Origin: Pelobacter seleniigenes DSM 18267
Lineage (GTDB): Bacteria > Desulfobacterota > Desulfuromonadia > Desulfuromonadales > Geopsychrobacteraceae
DNA length: 64,000 nt
Direction: 5' to 3'
NCBI RefSeq assembly: GCF_000711225.1
Contig: NZ_JOMG01000002.1
Location: 260,501-324,500, forward strand
Position 1 is the first letter of the stretch, and every line of letters begins with the position of its first letter. A model generated the notes under the pieces. The model was given only the letters and a program-made list of their open reading frames with translations. It did not search any database and was not told the origin of the DNA. Of the stretch, positions 43,556-52,876 are shown piece after piece. The position numbers and the translations under genes are program-made.

Positions 43556-44727
43556 ATCGAAGACGCAGTTTCCAATGGCTGGTATTGTTTGCCGCCATTA
43601 TTGTTCTGTCCCTGATTATCGTCTTTGTCCGCCAACGGATAATCGCCCAACAAAATCACCCGGCGCCAACAAAAATTGCCAATCCGCAATATCCGGATGT
43701 CAGCGTTATGACAGTAACAAGTGGAAAATATGCGGCAAACGTCGTCGGCTACGGTACGGCAACACCGCACTACGAGCTGACCCTGACCGCACAGGTAAGT
43801 GGGCAGGTAAAATCTTTGGCTCCTCAGTTGGAAAGCGGCCACAGGGTTAAAAAAGGCGATCTTTTGGTGCATCTTGAGGATAGTGAATATAAGGCGGCTC
43901 TCGCTTCGGCAGAACAGGACCTAAGCGAAGCCCGGTTAAGTTTTCTTGAAGAAGAGCGCCAGGCAGAACAGGCCCTTAAGGAGTGGCAGGCATCAGGCAT
44001 GCCTGGTTCTCCGGACTCAGAGCTTGTCCTGCGCCAGCCCCAGTTGGCTGCGGCCAAAGCCGCCGTGGCTAACGCTGAAGCAGCAGTTGCCAGTGCGCTG
44101 CACAATTTACATCAGACCCGCATCACGGCACCATTTGCCGCACTGATCGTTGAGCGTAGCATTGCTCCGGGGAGTTACCTGCAGGAGGGCGGAGAGATCG
44201 CTGTTCTCTACAGTACGGAACGGGTTGAAATTCCGGTTTCACTGTCAGCCAAAGACTGGCGTAAACTGCCGGATCAGAAGGTTCTTGACAGTGGAACCTT
44301 GAGCGTTGTGCTAAACAATGTTGAAAGTGGCAAAACGTGGACCGGCCAGATTTTGAGAAGCGAACAACATCTCGATACGACGACCCGTAAACGGACCCTG
44401 ATCATCAGTGTTGAGCACCCCCTTGACCAGACCCCAGCATTATTGCCTGCCACTTTTATTCAGGCAACTATTCCCGGTCGGCAACTGGACCAACTCTGGA
44501 AACTGCCCAGCTCGGCACTCAGTCAGAAAGGCCAAATTTGGTACATCAAGGAGGATAACACTCTGGCGTCATTCAGTGCCACACCAGTGTTCAGCGACAG
44601 TGAAGCTATCTATATTGCCACTCCTGAAAAACTGACGGACCGACCTCGGCAGGTTTTAGTTCATCCGTTAAGCAGCTACCTGGCGGGCATGATCGTCAAT
44701 CCGATCGAGGAGAGTTCCCATGAATAA
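43552..44727 (+). CDS. RND efflux periplasmic adaptor (second system)
   Basis: Membrane-fusion protein of 391 residues with an N-terminal anchor (WLVLFAAIIVLSLIIVFVRQRII). The lipoyl half-motif is LTAQVSGQVKSLAPQLESGHRVKKGDLLVHLEDSEYKAALASAEQDLSEARLSF, with a long alpha-hairpin and the second half ITAPFAALIVERSIAPGSYLQEGGEIAVLYS. It overlaps the channel gene by 4 bases and the permease by 8, so all three are translationally coupled. Confidence 0.92.
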   Translation: MNRRRSFQWLVLFAAIIVLSLIIVFVRQRIIAQQNHPAPTKIANPQYPDVSVMTVTSGKYAANVVGYGTATPHYELTLTAQVSGQVKSLAPQLESGHRVKKGDLLVHLEDSEYKAALASAEQDLSEARLSFLEEERQAEQALKEWQASGMPGSPDSELVLRQPQLAAAKAAVANAEAAVASALHNLHQTRITAPFAALIVERSIAPGSYLQEGGEIAVLYSTERVEIPVSLSAKDWRKLPDQKVLDSGTLSVVLNNVESGKTWTGQILRSEQHLDTTTRKRTLIISVEHPLDQTPALLPATFIQATIPGRQLDQLWKLPSSALSQKGQIWYIKEDNTLASFSATPVFSDSEAIYIATPEKLTDRPRQVLVHPLSSYLAGMIVNPIEESSHE

Positions 44728-47700
44728 TGTCAAACGCGGAATCATCCCCTGGTTCGCCACCAACCCCGTCGCAGCAAATTTATTGCTCATGCTGGTTATC
44801 GTCCTCGGTGTTATGGCTACGGGAAATATCCGCAAAGAGGCATTCCCGAGCATGGAGCCAGACAGGTTGACCATCTCTATCACGTACGACAGTGGTTCCG
44901 CGAAACAATCGGAAGAAGGGTTGGCCATCAAAATTGAGGACCAGTTGGAAGAGGTCAACGGGATCAAGTCGATCACCAGTTCATCTACCGGCAGCGGGAC
45001 TACGGTCACGGTTGAAAAAAAGACCGATTACGATCTGGATATTCTGCTCCGCGATGTCCGCGCAAAAGTCGATGCCATCTCCACCTTTCCCTCTGACGCT
45101 AAAAACCCGGTTATCGAAAAAGATCAACGTGAAGAGCATGCCCTCTGGCTGCAGCTCTATGGGGATGCTAATCGTGCCACCTTGCAACAACTGGCCAACG
45201 AACTGAAAACCGACCTGCTCGCTAACGCCAAGATTAGTCGAGTCGACATCACGGGCTGGCTCGATCCGCTCATCGCGGTGGAAATAGATGAAGGACGCCT
45301 GCAAGCTTATGGCTTGTCATTGACAGATATTGAGGATGCCATCAACGAAGGATCATCAAGTACGATGACGGCTGTTCTCAACAATCAGCAGCTCTACTTA
45401 CAGCTGAAGGCTTCGCAGCAAGCCTATCAAAAAGATGAGTTTGCAACCATTCCGGTGCTGACCTTGACGGACGGAAGCCAGCTTTTGCTCGGCGATATCG
45501 CCACCATCAAAGATACTTTTGCCGACGCGAACCTGGTGTTGTCCCGCTTCAACGGTCACAACAGCATTGCTTTGCAAATTATTACTACCGGCCAGGATGA
45601 TATTTCAGATTCCGTGGCCGGTGCCCGGCAGGTCGTTGCAGACTGGATTGCTGCCGGCCAACTGCCGCAGGGCATCAAGCTAGCCAACTGGTATGATCGC
45701 AGCACCATTATTACGGAACGCCTGCAACTGCTGGTCAAAAATGCCATTACCGGGATCCTCATGGTATTTGTTCTGCTGGCGCTCTTTTTGAACCTGACCG
45801 TTGCCTTCTGGGTGGCCATGGGTCTGCCCTTTATTTTTTTCGGGACCATTTATCTGATGGGGGATGCCTTTGCCGGCCTGTCTCTCAATGAGTTTACAAC
45901 CTTCGGCTTCATTATGGCGCTTGGCATTGTTGTCGATGATGCCGTAGTTATTGGGGAAAGTGTATACACGTTCCGTTCCAGTCAGGGGGATACCGTCGAA
46001 AACACCATTGCCGGGACCATGCGAGTTGCCCTGCCGACCATGTTCGGAGTTTTCACAACGGTAGCAGCTTTCTTTGCTATTTCCCAGATCAGTGGCGGAC
46101 TTGGGCAACTTTATTCCCAGTTTGCCACCGTGGTCGCCATCTGCCTGGTCTTGTCGCTGATCGAATCCAAACTGATCCTTCCATCCCACCTTGCACATCT
46201 GAATACCCAACGACAAACCAGCCGAAACAACTTGCTGCGAACCTGGCAGAAAATTCAGCATGGAGCCGATAACGGCCTGAGCTGGTTCAACGAACACTGT
46301 TATCGGCCCCTGATTGACCTGGCCCTGCAGTACCGCTATGCCGTGGTCACTCTATTTATCAGCATCCTGATTCTGGTCATCTCCATGCCTTTCACCGGTT
46401 TAGTACGGATGAGCTTTTTTCCGACAATTACTGGTGATACCGTGGAGGCATCCCTGACCATGCGCAACGACGCCAGCTACGGCCAGACCCATGCGGCTAT
46501 GACTCTGCTTGAACAGCAAGCAAACCAGATTGATCAGGAGTTGCGTGGAACCAGTGATTCAGGAATCTCCAGCTTACAAGTGGTTGCCGAAGATGCCCAA
46601 TCCGGCTCTATCAAGCTTGAGCTTAGAAACGATGCTCCTTACGATATCGTCACCTTTACCAAACGCTGGCAAAAGATAGCCGGCTTGCCGGAAGGAACCA
46701 AATCTCTCAGTATCCAGAGTTCCCATCACTCCGTCGATGATCTGCGCGTTGAGTTGCGCGCCAGCGATGATGAAATTCTTTTAGCGGCAGGCCAGAAATT
46801 GAAGCAGCAGCTGGAAAAGATCGCCGCAATCAGCGGAATCGAGGATAATCTGGAACCGAGCCAGCCCCAGCTCCATCTCAAACTGACCCAACAAGGCCGC
46901 GCGCTCGGACTTACTACCGATATGCTGGCCACCCAGCTGCTCCAGGCTTTCAGCGGGCAAGTCGTTCAGCGTTTTCAGCGTAACAGCGACGAAGTCGAGG
47001 TTAAGGTCCGCTATCCAGAAGCCGACCGACAGACCACAACCGATGTGCTTAATGCAGACATCCGCACCAGTGACGGTACTGTCCTCCCTCTATCCAGTGT
47101 CGCTACAGCGAGTTTCGGCTTTACCCGTGATACTATCACTCGTATCGACGGCAAACGCGCCATTTATCTCTCTGCCGACGTTGACAAGGATATTCTCTCT
47201 TCAACAGAGCTGGTCATACAGTTGAAAAAAAATCTGATTCCCGAACTGACTAAACAGTATCCGGGTCTCAGTGTTCATTTTGCCGGTGAAGCCGAGCAAC
47301 AGGCTGAAACCACCACATCAATGGAACAGATGTTTCTGCTCGCCCTGTTGATGATTTACTTTCTGCTGGCGATTCCGTTGAAATCATATATCCAGCCCAT
47401 CGTTATCATGACTGCGATTCCTTTCGGCATTGTCGGTGCCATCCTCGGCCACTGGCTACATGACCTGTCATTGGGAATCCTGTCTCTTAATGGAATTATA
47501 GCCCTGGCGGGAGTTGTGGTGAACGACAGCCTTCTTCTGGTTTCAACATTCAACGATATCGTTGAAAGCGAAGACAACCTGCACGATGCCATCAGTAACG
47601 CCTGTCGTAGCCGTTTGCGGGCGGTCCTGCTGACCTCATTAACGACCTTCGCCGGACTGATGCCCCTGCTCTGGGAAACCTCCATGCAGGCCCAGTTCCT

Positions 47701-47866
47701 GATTCCCGCGGCAGTGTCCCTGGCCTATGGCATCCTCTTCGCCACGGCGATCACCCTGATACTGATTCCGGCCTTGCTGCGGATTCAACATGACATCAGT
47801 GCCCGATTACGCCATATTAAACAGACACTGTTCCCCCCGGCTCTGAAAGAGGAATCGACATGCTGA
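44720..47866 (+). CDS. RND efflux permease (second system)
   Basis: Inner-membrane RND protein of 1048 residues. Its N-terminus NNVKRGIIPWFATNPVAANLLLMLVIVLGVMATGNIRKEAFPSMEPDRLTISITYDSGSA is that of a branch distinct from AcrB, found in many marine and deltaproteobacterial genomes and often annotated simply as RND permease. Helix 4 carries FIMALGIVVDDAVVIGESVY with the paired Asp residues. Helix 10 has LSLNGIIALAGVVVNDSLLLVSTFND instead of the AcrB Lys motif. The substrate is unknown. It overlaps the neighbouring genes at both ends by 7-8 bases. Confidence 0.93.
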   Translation: MNNVKRGIIPWFATNPVAANLLLMLVIVLGVMATGNIRKEAFPSMEPDRLTISITYDSGSAKQSEEGLAIKIEDQLEEVNGIKSITSSSTGSGTTVTVEKKTDYDLDILLRDVRAKVDAISTFPSDAKNPVIEKDQREEHALWLQLYGDANRATLQQLANELKTDLLANAKISRVDITGWLDPLIAVEIDEGRLQAYGLSLTDIEDAINEGSSSTMTAVLNNQQLYLQLKASQQAYQKDEFATIPVLTLTDGSQLLLGDIATIKDTFADANLVLSRFNGHNSIALQIITTGQDDISDSVAGARQVVADWIAAGQLPQGIKLANWYDRSTIITERLQLLVKNAITGILMVFVLLALFLNLTVAFWVAMGLPFIFFGTIYLMGDAFAGLSLNEFTTFGFIMALGIVVDDAVVIGESVYTFRSSQGDTVENTIAGTMRVALPTMFGVFTTVAAFFAISQISGGLGQLYSQFATVVAICLVLSLIESKLILPSHLAHLNTQRQTSRNNLLRTWQKIQHGADNGLSWFNEHCYRPLIDLALQYRYAVVTLFISILILVISMPFTGLVRMSFFPTITGDTVEASLTMRNDASYGQTHAAMTLLEQQANQIDQELRGTSDSGISSLQVVAEDAQSGSIKLELRNDAPYDIVTFTKRWQKIAGLPEGTKSLSIQSSHHSVDDLRVELRASDDEILLAAGQKLKQQLEKIAAISGIEDNLEPSQPQLHLKLTQQGRALGLTTDMLATQLLQAFSGQVVQRFQRNSDEVEVKVRYPEADRQTTTDVLNADIRTSDGTVLPLSSVATASFGFTRDTITRIDGKRAIYLSADVDKDILSSTELVIQLKKNLIPELTKQYPGLSVHFAGEAEQQAETTTSMEQMFLLALLMIYFLLAIPLKSYIQPIVIMTAIPFGIVGAILGHWLHDLSLGILSLNGIIALAGVVVNDSLLLVSTFNDIVESEDNLHDAISNACRSRLRAVLLTSLTTFAGLMPLLWETSMQAQFLIPAAVSLAYGILFATAITLILIPALLRIQHDISARLRHIKQTLFPPALKEESTC

Positions 47867-48540
47867 ATGTTCTCTTGGTCGAAGACGATTTTGACCTGGC
47901 TGAAACAGTTATCGCCTATCTGGAACTCGAAGAAATCAATTGTGATTACGCAAGTAATGGAATTGCCGGTTTACAGCTGAGTCAGCAAAACACCTACGCT
48001 GTTATTCTGCTCGATCTCAACATGCCCGGCCTCGACGGTTTGTCACTCTGCCAGCAGGTCCGTTCTCATGGTGATGCCACTCCAATCCTAATGCTCACAG
48101 CTCGCGACCAATTAACTGACAAACTGGATGGCTTTGCTGCCGGAACCGACGATTATCTGATCAAACCTTTCGAATTGGAGGAACTGGCCGTGCGGATTCA
48201 GGCCTTGGCCAAACGCCGCAGCGGACAATCTCAAAGATTGTGCTACCGCGACCTGGAAATGAACCTCGGGCAACACAGAGTGACCCGAGCAGCAAAGGAA
48301 ATCAAGCTGTCACCAACCGCCTGGCGTATTCTGGAAACCCTGCTGCGAGCGGCGCCCGACATGGTTTCCAGGCAAGAACTGATCACCACGGTCTGGGGCG
48401 AAGATGGTCCTGACAGCGACAGTCTCAAAGTTCATCTGCATCATCTACGCAAGGCGGTTGATGGCCCCTTTGCCAATCCTTTGGTACAGACCATAACCGG
48501 TTACGGCTTTGCCATCAAAGCGGAGGACAATTCAGGATGA
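47860..48540 (+). CDS. OmpR-family response regulator
   Basis: Two-component regulator of 226 residues. The receiver domain (1-120) has the acidic pocket VEDDFDL, the phospho-Asp in VILLDLNMPGLDG near residue 54, and the Lys in LIKPFELEEL. The C-terminal winged helix (about 130-222) has SPTAWRILETLLRAAPDMVSRQELITTVWGEDGPDSDSLKVHLHHLRKAVD. It lies inside the second RND operon and overlaps the sensor kinase by 4 bases, so the pump probably responds to this system. Confidence 0.94.
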   Translation: MLNVLLVEDDFDLAETVIAYLELEEINCDYASNGIAGLQLSQQNTYAVILLDLNMPGLDGLSLCQQVRSHGDATPILMLTARDQLTDKLDGFAAGTDDYLIKPFELEELAVRIQALAKRRSGQSQRLCYRDLEMNLGQHRVTRAAKEIKLSPTAWRILETLLRAAPDMVSRQELITTVWGEDGPDSDSLKVHLHHLRKAVDGPFANPLVQTITGYGFAIKAEDNSG

Positions 48541-49817
48541 AACGACAGATCAGCCTGAAACTTTATGTTGCCCTGGCTTTTTTGTTTTTGATCATCCTGC
48601 TGGTAATCGGCTATTCCATCCTGAGTATCCATTTTTTCATTCGCGGCATGGATAATGCAACTTTCGGCACCATGGATCAGACAATGACAAGCTATATCAA
48701 AACGGTTCCTGCCGCCCAGCGGCTGCGCCTGAATAATTTCAGTGGCTATCAGATCGCCCCCACCTGGCAGCAGATGCCGCACAACATCCGCAGCAAGTTC
48801 AGCAAACCGGACCGCGATAATTACATGTTCAAATATGATGATTCAGGCTGGTTTCAACACCCGGAGCAGCTCATCTTCCTGATGCGATTTGCTTATGATC
48901 ATGGACATTATTACGTCAGCCGAACCATCCAGCGCGAGCAGAGCTTTTTTCTGCGCCAGGATGGGGAGCCCCATGGCGACCACTTCCTGCGTTCCCTGAT
49001 CACCCTCAGCATCTCCGTCGCTTTGATCATGTCATTTCTGGTTTGGCTGCTTTTTAAACAGGTCTCGCGTCCAATCAGCGCTTTGGGCAGCTGGGCACGC
49101 CAACTTGATGAACACAACCTGCAGCAGTCCCCGCCCGACTTTTCGTACCCGGAGCTGAATGAACTTGCCGTCCTGATCCGAAGCAGTCTGTCTTCCGTGC
49201 AGCAGAGCCTGCAACGCGAGCAACGCTTCCTGCGCCACAGCAGTCATGAACTGCGCACTCCCATTGCCATCATTCGTAACAATCTGGAACTGCTTTACAA
49301 AATCCAGCGCAAACTGGCGGCCCCGCCCGACCCGCGCCAGGCCCAGATTGTCGCAAGAATCGATCGGGCCAGCCTGACCATGAAACACCTGACCGAAACC
49401 CTGCTCTGGTTGAGCCGTCAGTCGACAGACAAACTGCCCGGTCAGGAATTCGACCTCCAGCAGTTGCTTGACGAACTGGTGGCCGAACAGCGCTATCTGC
49501 TCAAGAACAAAAAAGTCGCGCTGCGCATCCAGACCGCGGCATATCAGCTCAATGCACCGTTGACCCCGGCCCGCATCGTGCTTGGCAATCTGATCCGCAA
49601 CGCCTTCCAACACAGCTGGCAGGGCGAGATCAGCATCAGCCAACAGCACAATCGCATTGAAATCAGCAATTCCCTTGCCGCTGATGCGGAGAACAGTCAT
49701 GACCTGGGTTTTGGACTGGGCCTGGAATTGACCGAGCAATTGACCGCCAGAATGGGTTGGACTTGCCAGAAGCGTACGACCGCGAATCAGCATGTGGTTG
49801 TCGTTGAACTCTGTTGA
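48537..49817 (+). CDS. sensor histidine kinase of the second RND operon
   Basis: Membrane histidine kinase of 426 residues. One helix at the N-terminus (VALAFLFLIILLVIGYSILSI) is followed by a periplasmic sensor of about 130 residues and a second helix near 160-180. The HAMP-like linker leads to the H-box SSHELRTPIAIIRNNLELL (His near residue 238). The ATPase domain has the N-box NLIRNAFQHSWQGEI and a G-box GFGLGLELTEQL, but the usual DxGxG motif is replaced by IEISNSLAADAENSHD. It may bind ATP atypically or be a member of the RND-linked kinase class lacking this box. It overlaps the response regulator gene (ATGA). Confidence 0.9.
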   Translation: MKRQISLKLYVALAFLFLIILLVIGYSILSIHFFIRGMDNATFGTMDQTMTSYIKTVPAAQRLRLNNFSGYQIAPTWQQMPHNIRSKFSKPDRDNYMFKYDDSGWFQHPEQLIFLMRFAYDHGHYYVSRTIQREQSFFLRQDGEPHGDHFLRSLITLSISVALIMSFLVWLLFKQVSRPISALGSWARQLDEHNLQQSPPDFSYPELNELAVLIRSSLSSVQQSLQREQRFLRHSSHELRTPIAIIRNNLELLYKIQRKLAAPPDPRQAQIVARIDRASLTMKHLTETLLWLSRQSTDKLPGQEFDLQQLLDELVAEQRYLLKNKKVALRIQTAAYQLNAPLTPARIVLGNLIRNAFQHSWQGEISISQQHNRIEISNSLAADAENSHDLGFGLGLELTEQLTARMGWTCQKRTTANQHVVVVELC

Positions 49818-49871
49818 GTGGTCTTGAATACTGCAGCAGGCCACAAATAATGATTGACTTCTGCAATCCTT

Positions 49872-49889
49872 GCTATAGCATACTAGTAC
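49872..49889 (+). promoter_or_regulatory. candidate TrpR operator abutting the trpR start codon
   Basis: GCTATAGCATACTAGTAC matches the classical trp operator GTACTAGTTAACTAGTAC at 12 of 18 positions, and the right half ACTAGTAC matches completely. It ends immediately before the ATG at 49890. TTGACT at 49854-49859 with TAGCAT at 49876-49881 (16-base spacer) is a possible promoter inside which the operator lies. No Shine-Dalgarno fits between. Confidence 0.6.
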
Positions 49890-50144
49890 ATGAATACAGG
49901 CACCTATAGCAAAGAACTGATCGACTATCTGCTCGCCGTCAACACCCCCGCAGAGATGGAAAAGGCCCTGCGAGCCCTGTTGACCCCGGCCGAGTTCACC
50001 GAAATCGCCAACCGCCTGCAGATTATCAATCTGCTCAAGGCCGGCGAGCCCCAGCGCAAAATCGCCGACCGGCTCGGTGTCGGCATCGCCACAGTGTCAC
50101 GCGGCGCCCGCGCGCTCAAAGACCTTCAGGACAAATCATCATGA
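49890..50144 (+). CDS. trpR: TrpR/YerC-type repressor
   Basis: Small DNA-binding protein of 84 residues of the Trp-repressor superfamily. LRALLTPAEFTEIANRLQIINLLKAGEPQRKIADRLGVGIATVSRGARALKD aligns with Escherichia coli TrpR [48 protein letters not shown], covering the helix-turn-helix. It lacks the N-terminal extension of enteric TrpR, resembling YerC/YecD. Its position directly before trpE, with a trp-operator-like site at its start, supports a tryptophan-responsive role rather than the unknown role of YerC. It overlaps trpE by 4 bases (ATGA). Confidence 0.85.
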   Translation: MNTGTYSKELIDYLLAVNTPAEMEKALRALLTPAEFTEIANRLQIINLLKAGEPQRKIADRLGVGIATVSRGARALKDLQDKSS

Positions 50145-51550
50145 CCAGCTCAGTCCAGCCCCAACCCATAACCTTGCCGCGCAAACCCCATTACGTCACC
50201 ATCACCGAAGATTGCGATTATTTCGAATTGTTCAAAAAAATCGAAAAACGCTTCGACAACTGCTTCATCCTCGAATCCCTCGGCGAAGAGAGCTACGTGT
50301 CCCGGCACACCCTGATCGGCTTCGACCCGGAACAACAGCTGATCGGCAACGGCAACTGCCTGACTATTGTCGACCGCTTCGGCCAGCGCCAGGACTATCA
50401 GAGCGATAACCCCTACAACCTGTTGCGCGACATTGTTCCACAGAATATCATCTCGCGGAAATATGCCGGCGGCCTGACCGGCTATCTCGGCTATGACGCC
50501 ATGGGCTATTTCGAACCGTCCCTCAACCTGCAGAAACACGACGATTTCGACACCTTCCGCTTCGGATTGTTCAAGGACGGGTTGATTTACGACAAGATGA
50601 CCGGCGAACTGATTTATTTTTATTATGATGACAGCCGCATTGAGCTGATCAGTGCCCTGCTCAAGGAGCCCTATCCGGGGAACGGTCCGCTACGCGTTGT
50701 TCCCGGTGCCACCGGCATGACCCAGCAAGAGCATGCCGCCGCGGTGATGAAGGTGAAGCAGGACATCATTGACGGCAAGATTTTCCAGTGTGAAGTCGGC
50801 TTCAAAAAACATTTTCAACTGCACGGCGATTGCGTGAACATTTATGAACAGATGCGTGACGTCAATCCGTCGCCACAGATGTTCTACCTCAAGTTCGGCG
50901 TTCAGAAGCTGATCAGCGCCAGCCCGGAGCTGCTGTTTCGCGTCCGTCAGGGCGAAATGGAGACCTTCCCCCTGGCCGGAACCACCAAACGCGGAGCCAC
51001 CCCACAGGAGGATGTCATCCTGGCGCGTAAGCTGCTCAACGATCCGAAAGAAATCGCCGAACATAATATGCTGGTCGACCTGCATCGCAACGATATCGGT
51101 CGGGTTGCGCGTTTCGGCACGGTCAAGGTTCGCAATCTGATGGACATCAAACGGTTCAGCCATGTCCAGCATATCAGCAGTGAAATCGTCGGCATCATGG
51201 CTGAACACCAAGACATGTTTTCGGCCCTGGCCGCCAATTTTCCAGCTGGAACCCTGACCGGCGCCCCCAAGATAGAGGCCATGAAGATCATCGACCAGCT
51301 GGAACCGGATGGCCGCGGCCCCTATGGCGGCGCGGTCGGCCACTTTTCTTTTAATGGCGACTGCACCTTTGCCATCCCCATCCGCACAGTCTTTGCAAAT
51401 GGGGAGCGGGCTTATGTCCAGACCTGTGGCGGCAATGTCTACGATTCGAATCCGGCGGACGAATATCGCGAAATCATCCGTAAATTCGCCGGGACCAGAA
51501 GCGCCCTGGAACCCTTCGTGGCAGCGCAAGACAAGGAGAAACTGGCGTGA
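50141..51550 (+). CDS. trpE: anthranilate synthase component I
   Basis: Chorismate-using enzyme subunit of 469 residues that forms anthranilate, the first step of tryptophan synthesis. The N-terminal regulatory region has FILESLGEESYVSRHTLIGFDP, comparable to the tryptophan-binding LLES region. The C-terminal chorismate-binding domain has SASPELLFRV, TFPLAGTTKRG, EHNMLVDLHRNDIGRV and AGTLTGAPKIEAMKIIDQLEP. Together with trpG and trpR it is a self-contained operon; the later trp genes are not in this window. A PabB or phenazine-type role is less likely given the TrpR partner. Confidence 0.92.
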   Translation: MTSSVQPQPITLPRKPHYVTITEDCDYFELFKKIEKRFDNCFILESLGEESYVSRHTLIGFDPEQQLIGNGNCLTIVDRFGQRQDYQSDNPYNLLRDIVPQNIISRKYAGGLTGYLGYDAMGYFEPSLNLQKHDDFDTFRFGLFKDGLIYDKMTGELIYFYYDDSRIELISALLKEPYPGNGPLRVVPGATGMTQQEHAAAVMKVKQDIIDGKIFQCEVGFKKHFQLHGDCVNIYEQMRDVNPSPQMFYLKFGVQKLISASPELLFRVRQGEMETFPLAGTTKRGATPQEDVILARKLLNDPKEIAEHNMLVDLHRNDIGRVARFGTVKVRNLMDIKRFSHVQHISSEIVGIMAEHQDMFSALAANFPAGTLTGAPKIEAMKIIDQLEPDGRGPYGGAVGHFSFNGDCTFAIPIRTVFANGERAYVQTCGGNVYDSNPADEYREIIRKFAGTRSALEPFVAAQDKEKLA

Positions 51551-52212
51551 ATATCCTGATCATCGACAACTACGATTCCTTTACCTACAATCTTTACCAG
51601 TATATCGGCGAGATCCTTTCCAGCGACAAACTGGCCGGACGGCTGCAGGATTTCCAGATCAGGGTCAAGCGTAACAATGAAATCACCCTGGCACAGATCA
51701 TGGTCGACCGACCAGACCGGATCATCATCTCCCCCGGCCCCGGCTCCCCGGACGACACGGCCTATTTTGGCGTCTGCGCCGAAGTGATCAGGGAGCTCGG
51801 ACCGAAAATTCCCCTGCTCGGGGTCTGCCTGGGCATGCAGGGGATTGTCCATGTTTTCGGCGGCAAGGTCGTCAAAGCCAGCGTTCCCATGCATGGCAAA
51901 ACCAGCCCGCTGCAGCACAACGCAAACGGTCTGTTTGCCGACATGCCCGATCACCTGGACGTTATGCGCTATCATTCACTGGTCGCAGAAGCCGAGTCTT
52001 TTCCAGAGAGCCTGCTGGTCACCGCCGCAGTGGGTGATTTATCCTCTTTGGATTTTGGCAACCTGACCAAAATTCACGATGGCGGAAACTTTGAAATCAT
52101 GGGGGTTCGGCATAAAACCTGGCCGATTCAGGGCATCCAATTTCACCCGGAATCCTTTGCGACCGAAGGAGGCCGGGATATGCTCCGCAATTTCCTCTAC
52201 CAAACCAGCTGA
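51547..52212 (+). CDS. trpG: anthranilate synthase component II (glutamine amidotransferase)
   Basis: Class I glutamine amidotransferase of 221 residues supplying ammonia to TrpE. The signature IISPGPGSPDD, the nucleophile Cys in LLGVCLGMQGI near residue 95, and QFHPESFATEGG with the catalytic His-Glu are present. The usual GHQ after the Cys is GMQ here, which also occurs in some TrpG/PabA proteins. It overlaps trpE by 4 bases. Because TrpG can also serve PabB, it may be shared with folate synthesis. Confidence 0.92.
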   Translation: MNILIIDNYDSFTYNLYQYIGEILSSDKLAGRLQDFQIRVKRNNEITLAQIMVDRPDRIIISPGPGSPDDTAYFGVCAEVIRELGPKIPLLGVCLGMQGIVHVFGGKVVKASVPMHGKTSPLQHNANGLFADMPDHLDVMRYHSLVAEAESFPESLLVTAAVGDLSSLDFGNLTKIHDGGNFEIMGVRHKTWPIQGIQFHPESFATEGGRDMLRNFLYQTS

Positions 52213-52876
52213 GCCCCACCCCAGGCGGCCCGCCAGTGCCCCGCAAGGGGCACCCCAAAAGCATCCCCGTCCACCCAACCATCCGCATCCGGTTCTTTCC
52301 GGCCGATCCTGCTGCCCGTGGGGCACAGCCCCAGCCAGGGCAACGCGGACAAAATACCATATCGCTGAGAATCTCTTTTATTCCCCTTTCCAAACAGCAT
52401 CTTATTTTCCTCCCTGTTTTCATCAATCCCAGACAGAATTCCAGAAAAATAACAAAATAAGTAAACATTTTTTGAAAGCAAATAAAACACTATTTGATAT
52501 TTTATAACTTTTTTATTAAACAACAAGTTAGCAAAACATTAAGTATCGACAACCTCCTACCCAAAAGCGCTTTTTTTACATCATAAGGGGTGAAATAGAG
52601 TTAAATAAAAACATAAATTAATCATTTTATAAACATTGTTATACCAAACAATAAAACTGACAATATTTATATTTCACTTTTATTATCATATATTTATAAA
52701 ATATTCACTTAACTGAATTAAGCACTTCATGACGACTTTTTTCAGCGAAATTAAAAAAGCAAGTTGACAACAATATAACAGCGTATTACTGTTTCACAGA
52801 GTCAGCATCAAAGTCGTATAAAAAGTTTCCGCAACGAAGAGTCGGTTTAAAACCGTTCACTGCGACGAGAGACACT
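52213..52876. promoter_or_regulatory. AT-rich intergenic region with an IclR-operator candidate
   Basis: About 660 bases without a gene. A GCCCC/GGGGC hairpin follows trpG, and the sequence from 52430 to 52780 is strikingly AT-rich with no coding pattern. The palindrome AACAG-N7-CTGTT (52777-52793) lies 84 bases before the IclR start, next to a TTGACA box at 52764-52769. It is a candidate autoregulatory site. Confidence 0.45.
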
